A program made the translations under genes and the position numbers. This document shows positions 9,714 through 18,686 of a DNA stretch of 64,000 nucleotides, piece by piece. The DNA is from Clostridium sp. AM58-1XD. GTDB taxonomy: Bacteria > Bacillota > Clostridia > Lachnospirales > Lachnospiraceae. The stretch covers positions 52,924 through 116,923 of the forward strand of contig NZ_QSDR01000014.1 of assembly GCF_003464085.1 (NCBI RefSeq). Direction: 5' to 3'. The notes under the pieces were generated by a model. The model saw nothing but the letters and a program-made list of their open reading frames with translations, searched no databases and was not told the origin of the DNA. Position 1 is the first letter of the stretch; each line of letters begins with the position of its first letter.

Positions 9714-11657
9714 TTATGTCGGCTGTTCATCCTCCGGCACATATTTCTCAAAGCTGCCTTTGGATTTTTTCTTTACCCTGTACATGGCGCTGTCTGCAAA
9801 CCGAATCAGCTCCCTGTATCCTGCCGTAACCTCAGGATAGCAGACGTATCCGCCTGACAACCGCACCTCTACCGTCTTCCCTCCAGGCATGCAGACCTTT
9901 GCATGCATGATATTGTCGTACATACGCTTTATATATTCAAACAGTTCTTCCTGGGAATCGGCGCCGTAAATAACCAGTATAAATTCATCTCCGCTGAGTC
10001 TGGCTGCAATCTTGTTCGGCGCTTCACATCCTTTTAAAAGCTCTGCCGCCTTCTTTAATATCTGATCACCATACTCATGGCCCCAGCCGTCATTTACCGA
10101 TTTCAGATTATCCAAATCGGCCATCAGGATCACCGCTGTTTTCAGCACTTCCGGCTGCCGGAAAAGGCAGTCCATCTTTTTGAAGAACGCCCGCCGCGTA
10201 GTCAAGCCGGTCAGCAGGTCAATGTCCCGCTCCAGTTCAATCTTTTTCTTTTCCAATACGTCTTCCGTCGCATCTACGATAATTCCAAGGGTACTGCGCT
10301 TTTCCTGATAAGATTTTATCTTCAGATAGCGTGGTTTGTCTCCGCCCAGCTGATACACGTCTTTTTCATCTCCCAGCGGACAGGCGACGATACCGCCGAT
10401 CATTTCGGCAAAGGCGTCCCTGTCTGCCAGAACTTTCTGCATATCTTCCTCTGTCATCATCAATATCTCGCCTATTTTACTCGTTGCAAGAACACGCTTC
10501 ATGTCCTGACTGTATTCATAAACGGCCACCGGGATATCCACATTCTGAAAAACAAGAGATAACTTTCCCGTCATCTCCAGCAGGCTCTCTACCATCTGAT
10601 TGATGTTGCTGCCCAGTTCTGCAAATTCCGGCGAACTCGTCTCATTTACCCTTACATCCAGGTCCCCACCGGCGATCTTCTTCATTCCGCCGATAATTCC
10701 GTAAATTCCATGAATAATAAACCGGTCCAGCATCCTCAGAATCAGAAAGATCACTGCGGCCGAAAGCAGACATAGACTGAAAATCACTATCTTCATGTTT
10801 GACGGTATATTTCGATACAGGTTCTCATATGTACTGCTGATACATAACAGGACGTCCCCCGACTGGCGAAACACGCAATAATGCTTGTCTCCTTCGATTT
10901 TCAGTTCCGCGGCAAATCCTTTGTCTCTCTGCTTCTCATCCGGCAGAATAAGTCCCATTCCCGCTACGTTTTTTCCCGTCAGACTATCATCTGTTGAACC
11001 GAGAATCTCTCCTGTCCGCGTATCGGCGGCAAAGGCGGTAATCCCCTTTTCCGCCGTCACCATGGTAAATATATAGGACAGTTCATTCTTCTTCATGGCT
11101 TCCAGAAGCCTGACCGGTTCCATCCCGATCTGGACGATCCCCTGACGATCCTCACGCCAGACGGCAATATACTGCATCAGCTTCCCTTCTGCCGTATTCG
11201 GGGTAATATCCTGGCACAGCTGGAGGGAATAGTCATCGAGCATGGGAAGGAAAAACTGCATTTGTTCCCCTGATCGAAACGTATAGTTGAAATACTTCGG
11301 CTCTGTTCCTGCATAAAGAGTGCCTTTCGTATCGAACAGGTGAAATTCATCCACCTGAAGCAGCGCAGCAATCTTCGACATCTCTTCCTGATCGCCTGTC
11401 ACTTCCGGATGATTCTGCACAATATATGCCGCTGCCTTCGCGCGGATAAAGTAATCCTCTTTCAGATTCTCTTTCAGACGCTCCACATCCTCGCTGTTGT
11501 TATCCAGGACCTGGGATATCTGGCTGATTCTGATCATGGAATTGACATACATGGCCTCTTTTGCCGATTTTATCTGAATATAGCAGCTCAAAAATGCAGT
11601 CACCATCATACTGATTATGATCACGATGCACAATCTGAGCGTAATAGCTTTTTTCAT
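9714..11657 (-). CDS. Membrane diguanylate cyclase (dCACHE-HAMP-GGDEF)
   Basis: Makes cyclic di-GMP in response to an external signal. Start MKKAITLRLC with an AAGGGGAGG site gives 647 residues. A first membrane helix (about 5-25) is followed by an extracellular double-CACHE-type sensor to about residue 290, a second helix (MKIVIFSLCLLSAAVIFLIL), a HAMP segment (IAGGDLDVRV), a PAS-like linker and a C-terminal GGDEF domain. The active-site motif reads RLSGDEF, a common functional variant of GGDEF, after DLLTGLTTRRAFF and VILMADLDNLKSVND. It is a single-gene unit ending in a strong terminator. The ligand cannot be told from the sequence. It is one of four c-di-GMP proteins in this window. Confidence 0.9.
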   Translation of the reverse strand: MKKAITLRLCIVIIISMMVTAFLSCYIQIKSAKEAMYVNSMIRISQISQVLDNNSEDVERLKENLKEDYFIRAKAAAYIVQNHPEVTGDQEEMSKIAALLQVDEFHLFDTKGTLYAGTEPKYFNYTFRSGEQMQFFLPMLDDYSLQLCQDITPNTAEGKLMQYIAVWREDRQGIVQIGMEPVRLLEAMKKNELSYIFTMVTAEKGITAFAADTRTGEILGSTDDSLTGKNVAGMGLILPDEKQRDKGFAAELKIEGDKHYCVFRQSGDVLLCISSTYENLYRNIPSNMKIVIFSLCLLSAAVIFLILRMLDRFIIHGIYGIIGGMKKIAGGDLDVRVNETSSPEFAELGSNINQMVESLLEMTGKLSLVFQNVDIPVAVYEYSQDMKRVLATSKIGEILMMTEEDMQKVLADRDAFAEMIGGIVACPLGDEKDVYQLGGDKPRYLKIKSYQEKRSTLGIIVDATEDVLEKKKIELERDIDLLTGLTTRRAFFKKMDCLFRQPEVLKTAVILMADLDNLKSVNDGWGHEYGDQILKKAAELLKGCEAPNKIAARLSGDEFILVIYGADSQEELFEYIKRMYDNIMHAKVCMPGGKTVEVRLSGGYVCYPEVTAGYRELIRFADSAMYRVKKKSKGSFEKYVPEDEQPT

Positions 11658-11696
11658 ATACGCCTCCCCTTGCAGATTAAGGCAAAACATCACTAA

Positions 11697-11727
11697 ATAT
11701 AGGAACTGTTCAGGACAATTCCTATAT
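11697..11727. repeat. Inverted repeat upstream of the diguanylate cyclase gene
   Basis: ATATAGGAA and TTCCTATAT form a perfect 9-base stem around a 13-base loop, 40 bases before the GGDEF start codon. It could be a regulator site or a leader hairpin. No function is shown by sequence alone. Confidence 0.45.
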
Positions 11728-11822
11728 AGTTTATCATAGCCTGATCTCAATCACAATCCCGTTTTATCCCATATTTTAGAAAGAACCCGTGATTATCTCC
11801 CGCTTTTTCCGGAAATGAGGAA

Positions 11823-11862
11823 GAGAGTGCCGCCTCTGATTTTTTGTTTCTGCAGCACTCTC
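11823..11862 (-). terminator. Probable terminator after deoC
   Basis: Stem GAGAGTGC / GCACTCTC, followed on the minus strand by the pyrimidine-rich TTCCTCATTTCC. It lies 28 bases after the deoC stop. The T tract is imperfect, so termination may be weak. Confidence 0.5.
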
Positions 11863-11889
11863 CCGTTATCCATTTTTGCTTATCTCCTA

Positions 11890-12537
11890 TTATTTTTCCA
11901 GCAGCTGAATCAGTCTGCTGGTTCCCAGGCGGTCTGCCCCCAGCTCTATGAACCGCTCCGCATCCTCCACCGTGGCAATTCCACCGGCCGCTTTTACTTT
12001 CACCCTGCTTCCAGAATACTTCCTCATCAGCGCAACATCATCAAACGTTGCTCCGCCTGTAGAAAATCCGGTTGAGGTCTTGATATAATCCGCCTTCGAC
12101 TCTGTTACAATTTCACACATCCGAATCTTCTCTTCTTCTGTCAGAAGGCATGTTTCAATAATAACCTTGAGAAGTTTTCCATGGCATGCTTCCTTAATTG
12201 TATTGATCTCTGCCAGAACTCCGGGATAATCGCCTTCCTTCACCATCCCAATATTGATGACCATATCGATTTCATCGGCTCCGTTCGCTACGGCATCCTC
12301 TGTCTCTGCTGCCTTGGCAGCCGTTGTCATATTGCCGTTGGGGAATCCGATTGCGGTGCAGACGGCCAGCCTGTCTTTTACATATTCCTTTGCCCGTTTT
12401 ACGAAACAGGGAGGAATGCATACGGATGCCGTCTGATATTCCATGCCTTCATCGCACAGGGTACGAATCTGGTCCCACGTCGCCGTCTGTTTTAATAGCG
12501 TATGATCCAGTCTCTTTAAAATTTCTCTTTTATCCAT
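11890..12537 (-). CDS. deoC: Deoxyribose-phosphate aldolase
   Basis: Cleaves 2-deoxyribose 5-phosphate to acetaldehyde and glyceraldehyde 3-phosphate, the last step of deoxynucleoside breakdown. The 215 residues match the DeoC family: [12 protein letters not shown] at the N terminus, IGFPNG, the Schiff-base Lys in [22 protein letters not shown] with the proton-relay Lys, and the C-terminal GADRLGTSR. Start codon behind GAGGATAAT. It is the third gene of udp-deoB-deoC, all in the same direction and closely spaced, so it handles the sugar phosphate released by the two genes before it. Confidence 0.95.
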   Translation of the reverse strand: MDKREILKRLDHTLLKQTATWDQIRTLCDEGMEYQTASVCIPPCFVKRAKEYVKDRLAVCTAIGFPNGNMTTAAKAAETEDAVANGADEIDMVINIGMVKEGDYPGVLAEINTIKEACHGKLLKVIIETCLLTEEEKIRMCEIVTESKADYIKTSTGFSTGGATFDDVALMRKYSGSRVKVKAAGGIATVEDAERFIELGADRLGTSRLIQLLEK

Positions 12538-12591
12538 TGTATTATCCTCTTTTTGAAATGATCCTGATGATCTCTTTCTCTTATTTTTTGT

Positions 12592-13794
12592 TCATTCCAC
12601 TTCCTGAAGAAGTCGGTCCAGCAGGGAATAGCCGATCGTTCCGTCCGGCATCTTCACGTTAAAATTATCTGCAGCAGTCGCGCCGATCACGGCAAATGTA
12701 TCCGCTTCTCCAAGGCTTCCTCCGTTTTTCATAGAAGGTGACCATGCGAGAAAAGGCACCTGTTCCCTGGTATGGTCCGTACCTGTATAAGTAGGATCAT
12801 TTCCATGATCTGCCGTCAGAATCAGCAGATCGTCCTTATTCAGCACATCCAGCAGCTCTCCCAGTTTTCGGTCGAACCGTTCCAGCTCTTCTCCGTAGCC
12901 TTTTACATTTCTCCTGTGGCCCCACAGGGCATCGAAGTCTACCAGATTGACGAAGCAAAGGCCTCTGAACTCTTTTCCAGCCGTATCGATGGTCTGTTCC
13001 ATACCGTGTACGGAAGAGTTCGAGTGAAGGGATTGCGTCAGTCCTTCTCCGTCAAAGATATCGTGGATCTTGCCAATACCGATTACATCCAGTCCTGCTT
13101 CCTTCAAGGCATCCAGCGCAGTCTTTCCAAAAGGTTTTAATGCGTAATCGTGACGGTTGGACGTACGTTTGAACTCACCCTTTTTCTTTCCAATATAAGG
13201 ACGCGCAATGACCCGTCCCACCTTCCACTCGTCTTTCATGGTCAGTTCCCTGGCTATCTCACAGTAATGGTACAGCTGATCGAGTCCCATCGTTTCCTCG
13301 TTACCGCAGATCTGGAGTACGGAATCAGCAGATGTATAAACAATCAGATGGCCTTCCCTGATTTCCTCTTCTCCAAGTTCGTCCAGTATGGCTGTTCCGC
13401 TGGCACTTTTATTGCCGATAATCGTCCGGCCTGTCTTTTCCGAAAGAGCTTCTATAAGCTCTTTCGGAAATCCGTGTTCCGTAAACGTTTTAAAAGGCTT
13501 CGTCACTTTCAGTCCCATCATCTCCCAGTGGCCCGTCATGGTATCCTTTCCCAGACTGGCCTCATGCAGAACCATATACCGCCCAAGCGGATCCGCTTCC
13601 GGTGCAATTCCTGCAAGAGGGCGGAGATTAGCGATTCCAAGACGCTTTAAATTTGGAATCTTCAGATTTCCCGCAGCCTCAGCAATATGGCCAAGGGTAT
13701 CCACGCCTACGTCTCCGTACCGGGCCGAATCTTTTTCTGCTCCAATTCCGAGAGAATCCAGAACAATTACAAATATCCGGCTATATCCTGCCAT
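12592..13794 (-). CDS. deoB: Phosphopentomutase
   Basis: Interconverts ribose or deoxyribose 1-phosphate and 5-phosphate. An alkaline-phosphatase-fold metal enzyme: [15 protein letters not shown] carries the N-terminal metal Asp, [11 protein letters not shown] the catalytic Thr, and [21 protein letters not shown] the second metal cluster. About 400 residues, the usual length. The ATG at 13794 is preferred; a GTG nine bases upstream is too close to the GGGAGA ribosome site. The start lies inside the end of udp (13-base overlap), so expression is coupled. Product feeds DeoC. Confidence 0.95.
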   Translation of the reverse strand: MAGYSRIFVIVLDSLGIGAEKDSARYGDVGVDTLGHIAEAAGNLKIPNLKRLGIANLRPLAGIAPEADPLGRYMVLHEASLGKDTMTGHWEMMGLKVTKPFKTFTEHGFPKELIEALSEKTGRTIIGNKSASGTAILDELGEEEIREGHLIVYTSADSVLQICGNEETMGLDQLYHYCEIARELTMKDEWKVGRVIARPYIGKKKGEFKRTSNRHDYALKPFGKTALDALKEAGLDVIGIGKIHDIFDGEGLTQSLHSNSSVHGMEQTIDTAGKEFRGLCFVNLVDFDALWGHRRNVKGYGEELERFDRKLGELLDVLNKDDLLILTADHGNDPTYTGTDHTREQVPFLAWSPSMKNGGSLGEADTFAVIGATAADNFNVKMPDGTIGYSLLDRLLQEVE

Positions 13795-14578
13795 TCGCTC
13801 CACTCTCCCGTTCTTCCTTAATCAGGCTTCTGATTGCCTCCACCGCAACCGTTATGGCTGCCTCCGTATCGTGTACGATCGGATTGTCCAAACCGGCTTT
13901 ATCACGTTCCTGATTACCTACGACCAGGAAATCAGAACCGCAGCGCACGCCCAGATAGCTTGCTACAATAAACAGCGCGGCAGATTCCATCTCTGATGCC
14001 TTGCAGCCAAGGCGCAGCCATGCCTTCCACTTATCCGTCAGCTCATACCCTACCGGCTTTGACTCCGGGTCATGCTGGCCGTAAAAGGAATCCTTACACT
14101 GCACCACACCTGTATGATAAGTATAGTTCAGCTTTTTAGCTGCTGCCGCAAGAGCATTGGTCACATTTAGATCGGCAACGGCCGGAAATTCTATCGGCGC
14201 ATATTCCTTGCTCGTTCCTTCCATGCGTACCGCCCCTGTGGCTACCACAATATCGCCGCCCTTAACATCCATATCCATACCTCCGCATGTTCCGACGCGG
14301 ATAAATGTATCGGCACCGCAGTTAACCAGCTCTTCCATTGCGATGGAAGCCGACGGCCCTCCGATTCCAGTGGACGTAACGCTTACTTTTTCTCCGTCCA
14401 GATATCCTGTATATGTTACATATTCCCGGTTGTCGGCAACCAGCACCGGATTATCAAAATGCTGGGCAATCTTGACGCAGCGTTTCGGATCACCCGGCAT
14501 GATTACATACCGCCCTACATCCCCTTTTCTAATCTGTAAATGGTATTGCAGCCCTTCTTCTCCTGAATAATTCTGCAT
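13781..14578 (-). CDS. udp: Uridine phosphorylase-type nucleoside phosphorylase
   Basis: Phosphorolysis of a pyrimidine nucleoside to base and (deoxy)ribose 1-phosphate. The NP-I family fold shows in VMPGDPKRC (phosphate site), [23 protein letters not shown] and the nucleoside-binding [14 protein letters not shown]. An insertion with FYGQHDPE and QERD is typical of uridine phosphorylase rather than purine enzymes. ATG at 14578 follows AAGGAGGT by 8 bases; 265 residues. It leads the udp-deoB-deoC operon, which converts nucleosides to central metabolites. Substrate class is inferred from motifs; a broad-specificity phosphorylase cannot be excluded. Confidence 0.88.
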   Translation of the reverse strand: MQNYSGEEGLQYHLQIRKGDVGRYVIMPGDPKRCVKIAQHFDNPVLVADNREYVTYTGYLDGEKVSVTSTGIGGPSASIAMEELVNCGADTFIRVGTCGGMDMDVKGGDIVVATGAVRMEGTSKEYAPIEFPAVADLNVTNALAAAAKKLNYTYHTGVVQCKDSFYGQHDPESKPVGYELTDKWKAWLRLGCKASEMESAALFIVASYLGVRCGSDFLVVGNQERDKAGLDNPIVHDTEAAITVAVEAIRSLIKEERESGANGRI

Positions 14579-14612
14579 AGCATAATACCTCCTTCTTCTC
14601 TTTGAATCAATC

Positions 14613-14745
14613 TGCTCTGCAGTCATTATACCATATCCGCTACGCGGATACGGCGCCTCCGGCGGAATTTAGCGCCCGGTTTTCTGCGGTGTACGCAGAA
14701 ACCGGGATGCGCTGGTATAATGCCTGCTCTGCAGTCATTATACCA
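14613..14745. repeat. Twin-hairpin intergenic repeat, one full and one partial copy
   Basis: A roughly 75-base unit (14672-14745) holds two hairpins: TTTCTGCG / CGCAGAAA and GGTATAATG / CATTATACC. A partial copy of its right end (TCTGCAGTCATTATACCAT) lies at 14615-14633. A second full copy occurs at 56739-56819 in another intergenic gap. The unit has no coding frame. It resembles small palindromic intergenic repeats; its family is not recognised. Confidence 0.75.
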
Positions 14746-14761
14746 TTCAAAGCCCATGTTT

Positions 14762-15648
14762 TCAATGAGTCGTCTGTGCCTTCCACTTTAGTTTATTTTC
14801 TGCAAATGATGCTTCTGTCATTCCCCTGTCGTGCAGATAAGAGAGGTAAGAACGGATGGTGCTGCCTACAAGAGCATACTGAGTAAAATCCATCGTCAGC
14901 CCGTAGTGCAGAATACGCCCTGTATTAAATCATCCGTACTCATGGGTTCCCTGCACAAATCCAGAAGCAGTTCGATAATCTCTTCTGCCTTGGCCCTGTT
15001 GACAGCCGCCAGTGGCCTGATGTCTGCAGCAGGTTCTGCATGAGCCGGTATGAACAGTTTTCCTTCCAGTCTGCTTATGACCTCTAAGGTATTCAAATAT
15101 CCTTCAACATCATAAAGAAAAGAAACGTGGTACTTTTTTATAATCGCCTCACTTGTCAGGCAGTCTGCCAGAAACCAAATATCATCATCTGTTCTGATCG
15201 CCGTCATGGAAATGCTGTGTCCGTCTGTCCGCAGCATTTCAAGGCCCTGCGGAAGCACGTCTTCCGTCAGCTCCTCCACTTCACTCTCCTGAGCCATCAG
15301 AAATTTGTTCTTCAATTCTCTGCACGGCCGGCCGCCGAACAGAACGGATGGTTCCAGCAGAGGAAATCGGGCAAAGGCTTTGTCTATACCCGCCATGTAA
15401 ATTCTGCATCCCGTCCTCTGCTGCAGCAGGCGGTTTCCGCCGATATGGTCTGCATGAGAATGGGTACAGATCACCATATCCAGGGTCCATCCGTTGGCCT
15501 CCAGGATTTTCAGCGCCTTTTTCGCCGCATCCTTGTCATTGCCGCTGTCGATCATGCAGACCTTATTCCCATCCATCACATAAATTCCCATCTTTGCCGG
15601 ACAGTCGATATAATATGTCCGTGTCCCTGCCTGAATTAATTCATACAT
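14762..15648 (-). CDS. MBL-fold metallo-hydrolase (single-base frameshift near 14901)
   Basis: Metallo-beta-lactamase-fold hydrolase, cytoplasmic, substrate unknown. The metal motif THSHADHIGG is near residue 80, with downstream metal ligands in DGHS, LADC and PAHAEP. The frame ends early at GVFCTTG (14896), but adding one G to ACGGGCTGACG lets it run on with LTMDFTQYALVGSTIRSYL to a stop at 14762, giving exactly 295 residues, a length and a helical C-terminal tail usual for this family. The start overlaps the DUF1275 gene end by 8 bases with a GGAGGAGG site. No neighbour fixes the substrate. Confidence 0.8.
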
Positions 15649-16318
15649 GTTCTTCTGCCTCCTCCTTTACAAACATCATCACGAAACCTACAAGCATGAG
15701 CATGGAAGCAATCCAGATCGCCCTGTCTCCGATCTTCATGGAAAGAACCGCTCCCACTGCCGCCCCTACTGCAAATATAAAGATAATAAAATAGTAATGC
15801 TCCGCTCTGCGTTTCATCTCTTCGTCCTTTGTGATATGGTATTTACAGAGCATCTCCGTGGCGCTTCTCATATTGCCGATACACATGGTCGTAGCACATG
15901 GAATCCCTCTGAACTTCCGGAAGCTGTCCACCTGCATGGCACATGCGAAGGACATCAGCACATTTGCCGGTATATTCATACTCTGGGGAAGAAATCCTGC
16001 AGCCAATAGTAAGAGCATTTCAACCAGCAGCACAATCTGCCTCCAGTGAATTTTCCTATAGTCCTTATAAAGCTGCCTCACCCACTCTGTCATATATACG
16101 CCTCCGATAAATGCCAGTATCGGAAACAGATAGCGGACGGCGTGCTGCCAGTTGCCTGTCGCCAGGTTTTGGCCCAACAGCACGATATTGCCCGTCTGGG
16201 CGTTGGCAAATACCCCGCCCCTGCAGTTATAAGAATACGCATCCTGAAATCCTCCGGCAAGGGTCAGAACGATTCCCAATGCCATCGATTCCGACATCTG
16301 TTTTGACTGTCCTGTCAT
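15641..16318 (-). CDS. DUF1275 (YoaK-type) membrane protein
   Basis: Small integral membrane protein with about six hydrophobic segments. The family hallmark GGFQDAYSY and FANAQTGNIVLLG is clear in the first helix pair, followed by RKFRGIPCATTMCIGNMRSA. ATG at 16318 (MTGQSKQM) is preferred over one 18 bases upstream, because it has an AAAGGGATG site. 225 residues, normal length. Its end overlaps the MBL-fold gene start. DUF1275 proteins have no agreed function; some are thought to transport small molecules. Confidence 0.87.
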   Translation of the reverse strand: MTGQSKQMSESMALGIVLTLAGGFQDAYSYNCRGGVFANAQTGNIVLLGQNLATGNWQHAVRYLFPILAFIGGVYMTEWVRQLYKDYRKIHWRQIVLLVEMLLLLAAGFLPQSMNIPANVLMSFACAMQVDSFRKFRGIPCATTMCIGNMRSATEMLCKYHITKDEEMKRRAEHYYFIIFIFAVGAAVGAVLSMKIGDRAIWIASMLMLVGFVMMFVKEEAEEHV

Positions 16319-16455
16319 ATTATCATCCCTTTCCATCTCTGTTTCCCAAATTATAGCGCAGGCCTTTTTATGTGTCCAACCATATATGAAATCATAGCCG
16401 TTCCGAACGCCCTATCTTCCTGCACTTTTACCGTACGAAACAGCTGCATAAAATC

Positions 16456-17157
16456 TTACATCGTCTCCGAAATCCACACTTCCAGCTCTGCCAGCTGTTC
16501 CGGCGTATGGAAATAGTGGCCTGCTTCCGGTAGCGTCTTCAGGCTGCATGAAAACGCATCCGTAAATTTCGTTATCGTATCGATTTCACACATATCATCT
16601 CTGCTTCCATATAAAATGCTGGTAGGAGCTTTCCATGCCTCCACCGGGTGTTCCTTCACATAACAGTAATAATCCCAGTACAACATCTGGCCTGCCGGTG
16701 TGGGAACCGCCTGTTCGCTTTCCAGCCGTTCCTCCGTAACATGAAACCATTTCATCATGTTTTCAATCATTCTCTGCATATCCACAACCGGTGAGAGAAA
16801 CCATGCCTTTTTCAGCTGCTCCTCTTTATATGCCAGCAGGCTGAAGTATGCTCCCAGGCTGTTTGCGAACAGGCTGAGTTCATTCCAGTTCCCTTTTGCA
16901 TATGCCATGATTGTCCTTAAATCCTTCACTCCGTACTGTACTTTACATGGAATTCCTTCCTCTTTCCGGTCTCCATGCTCCGGCAGATCGAAGCTTAAAA
17001 CCTGGTATCCCTTCGATACGGCCTTCTCTGCGAATATTTTAATCGGTATATCCGCTTTATTCGACATATTTCCGTGTACTGCAATGATCCCCTTATCTGA
17101 TTTTTCTCCCCATATTATAGATGGAATCCCGTTTATTTTAATCGCTGCTTCCTTCAT
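16456..17157 (-). CDS. Alpha/beta hydrolase
   Basis: Soluble serine hydrolase of 233 residues. The core is IIAVHGN (oxyanion strand), LFANSLGAYFSL with the nucleophile Ser in N-S-L-G, an Asp in YGSRDDMCE and His in EAGHYFHTPEQL, so the catalytic triad is complete. No signal peptide. Its ATG lies inside the 3' end of the upstream lipoprotein gene (20-base overlap), so the two are translated together. The substrate is unknown; esterase or acyl-hydrolase activity on a small ester fits the size and the missing cap domain. Confidence 0.85.
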   Translation of the reverse strand: MKEAAIKINGIPSIIWGEKSDKGIIAVHGNMSNKADIPIKIFAEKAVSKGYQVLSFDLPEHGDRKEEGIPCKVQYGVKDLRTIMAYAKGNWNELSLFANSLGAYFSLLAYKEEQLKKAWFLSPVVDMQRMIENMMKWFHVTEERLESEQAVPTPAGQMLYWDYYCYVKEHPVEAWKAPTSILYGSRDDMCEIDTITKFTDAFSCSLKTLPEAGHYFHTPEQLAELEVWISETM

Positions 17158-17587
17158 AGCTGTTTTCCTCTACGGTATAAGGGTCGGAATTCGGATACTC
17201 CGACACGATTACCGTAACCTTTCTTTCTACAGGGCTGTCTGCCTGGATGCCGACTGCGTAATCTTTCTTTCTGTCAAGCTGAAACATCGTCCCCGCCCCT
17301 CCTGCCTTTATTTCCATTCGGGCGGCCGGTTTCTCTACCTGTATCGCTTCGCCGTCTATCTCGTAAAGAAACCACATCATATCAACATCCCCATGATTTT
17401 GCATACTCAGTTCTCCGGAATCTGTCTGAACAACAGTATTGCTCAAAACGATCTCATCACTGTTCTGAGGTATCGTTACCGTACAATCCCACGTTCTTCC
17501 TTCCTTTTCTTTTTCACATCCAGACAAGACAGCTGTTAATATTGCAACAAACAGCAGGTATTTTATAACTCCTGGTCTTATCGTCAA
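17138..17587 (-). CDS. Small lipoprotein, unknown function
   Basis: A 149-residue exported lipoprotein. The best start is a TTG at 17587, 8 bases after GGAGGT, giving a signal peptide MTIRPGVIKYLLFVAIL ending in the lipobox LSGC. In-frame ATGs upstream would place a long charged tail before the signal and are unlikely. The mature part is beta-rich (VTVIVSEYPNSDPYTV). It overlaps the alpha/beta hydrolase gene, suggesting a shared process at the cell surface. No family recognised. Confidence 0.65.
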   Translation of the reverse strand: MTIRPGVIKYLLFVAILTAVLSGCEKEKEGRTWDCTVTIPQNSDEIVLSNTVVQTDSGELSMQNHGDVDMMWFLYEIDGEAIQVEKPAARMEIKAGGAGTMFQLDRKKDYAVGIQADSPVERKVTVIVSEYPNSDPYTVEENSYEGSSD

Positions 17588-17799
17588 ACTGCATGCACCT
17601 CCATTCTCTGTATTTTCCTGCCGGTGTCCGCCGAAAGCGGACCGCCATTGAGTCATTTCCATACTAATCGGTCTCTCTTCTAATGTCAATTTATTTTACA
17701 GAACCGGCAATCGAACGCCTTTTTCTTTTCTTATAAAATTGTAAATAGTTTTTAAGAATACGGCAAGGTTATCACAATACGCTTTCTATTCTTCCATGA

Positions 17800-17839
17800 T
17801 ATAATAATGGCAGCCGAAACGATTCGGACAGCTGCCATT
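17800..17839 (+). other. Promoter-like box and leader hairpin of the 17873 lipoprotein gene
   Basis: TATAAT at 17800-17805 is followed at once by a nested hairpin, AATGGCAGC / GCTGCCATT with inner CCGAA / TTCGG, then TTTTG. It lies 34 bases before the start codon. No good -35 box is seen. The hairpin could be an attenuator or an RNA-stabilising 5' element. Confidence 0.4.
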
Positions 17840-17872
17840 TTGTATGTATGAAGTATTCGAAAAGGAGTGTTC

Positions 17873-18544
17873 ATGATAAAATTAATAACAAAGCCGCCAT
17901 ATATTCTTCTTTTTCTCCTTTCAGCCTCAGCTCTGCTGTTGTCAACTGGATGTTCCAGGCAAAAGGAGCCGTCTCCTCTTCCTCCTGAAACGGAGGTATT
18001 TGCAGAAACGATCGCTCCCATGGCTTTCAGCGAACAGCAGATATCCATTCCGTCCCTCACGGTAGTAAGCGAGGAGGGGGTACAGGAAATTCCTTCATCC
18101 TCTGGAAATTCATCCTGGTCTTTTACAGACGACGCCGGAAACATGCACTCGGCAGTAGCATGCGGTTCCGATCCCCTGATCGATCTGATCGAGCATGAAG
18201 AATCCATTCCTTATGCAGAACTCGGCAGTACCTTCCAGCTCCTGTTTGACGGAGGACCGGCTCCTGACTCCATAGAAATCGAAGATATTATTCTTAATGA
18301 GAACGGAAGCCATAAATATAATGATTCTACGATCAATCGAGGCACTCTGGAATGCACGGACAAAACCGCAGTGTTTACACTGAATCAGAATTCATTTGCT
18401 CTTCTCAGCTCCGACATGTCCACCTATGAAAAGGGCGGGGTGATCCGCGGCTTCCGTGTGATCTGCAGCTGGGATAACGGCAGCAGCGCCGAATATGGAT
18501 TTGTCCTCCGCACGGATGCCCAGCCGGATGATCCTATTTCATAA
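17873..18544 (+). CDS. Lipoprotein, unknown function
   Basis: One of the few plus-strand genes. ATG at 17873 follows AAAAGGAG by 6 bases; an in-frame GTG two codons earlier overlaps the ribosome site. The signal peptide MIKLITKPPYILLFLLSAS ends in a lipobox-like LSTGC. The mature 195 or so residues start with a Pro/Glu/Ser-rich linker and then a beta-strand region (ELGSTFQLLFDGG, GFRVICSWDNGSSAEYGFVL). It is probably anchored outside the membrane. It does not resemble the minus-strand lipoprotein at 17138-17587 beyond the signal peptide. No family recognised. Confidence 0.7.
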   Translation: MIKLITKPPYILLFLLSASALLLSTGCSRQKEPSPLPPETEVFAETIAPMAFSEQQISIPSLTVVSEEGVQEIPSSSGNSSWSFTDDAGNMHSAVACGSDPLIDLIEHEESIPYAELGSTFQLLFDGGPAPDSIEIEDIILNENGSHKYNDSTINRGTLECTDKTAVFTLNQNSFALLSSDMSTYEKGGVIRGFRVICSWDNGSSAEYGFVLRTDAQPDDPIS

Positions 18545-18601
18545 AAGGAAGGGGCCGGACGGTTATGATGCAAGAACAATATCTTTCCCGCATAGCAAAA
18601 A

Positions 18602-18645
18602 GGAGATACTGCAAAACCAATACCGGCTCGTTTTGCAGTATCTCC
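18602..18645. terminator. Bidirectional-type terminator between convergent genes
   Basis: Perfect 16-base stem GGAGATACTGCAAAAC / GTTTTGCAGTATCTCC with a 12-base loop. On the minus strand it is followed by TTTTTGC, so it terminates uxaC well; on the plus strand CTTGTTCCTT follows the lipoprotein gene. Confidence 0.82.
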
Positions 18646-18686
18646 CTTGTTCCTTCCAATACCTTTCTTCTCTGTTTCTGTACTTT

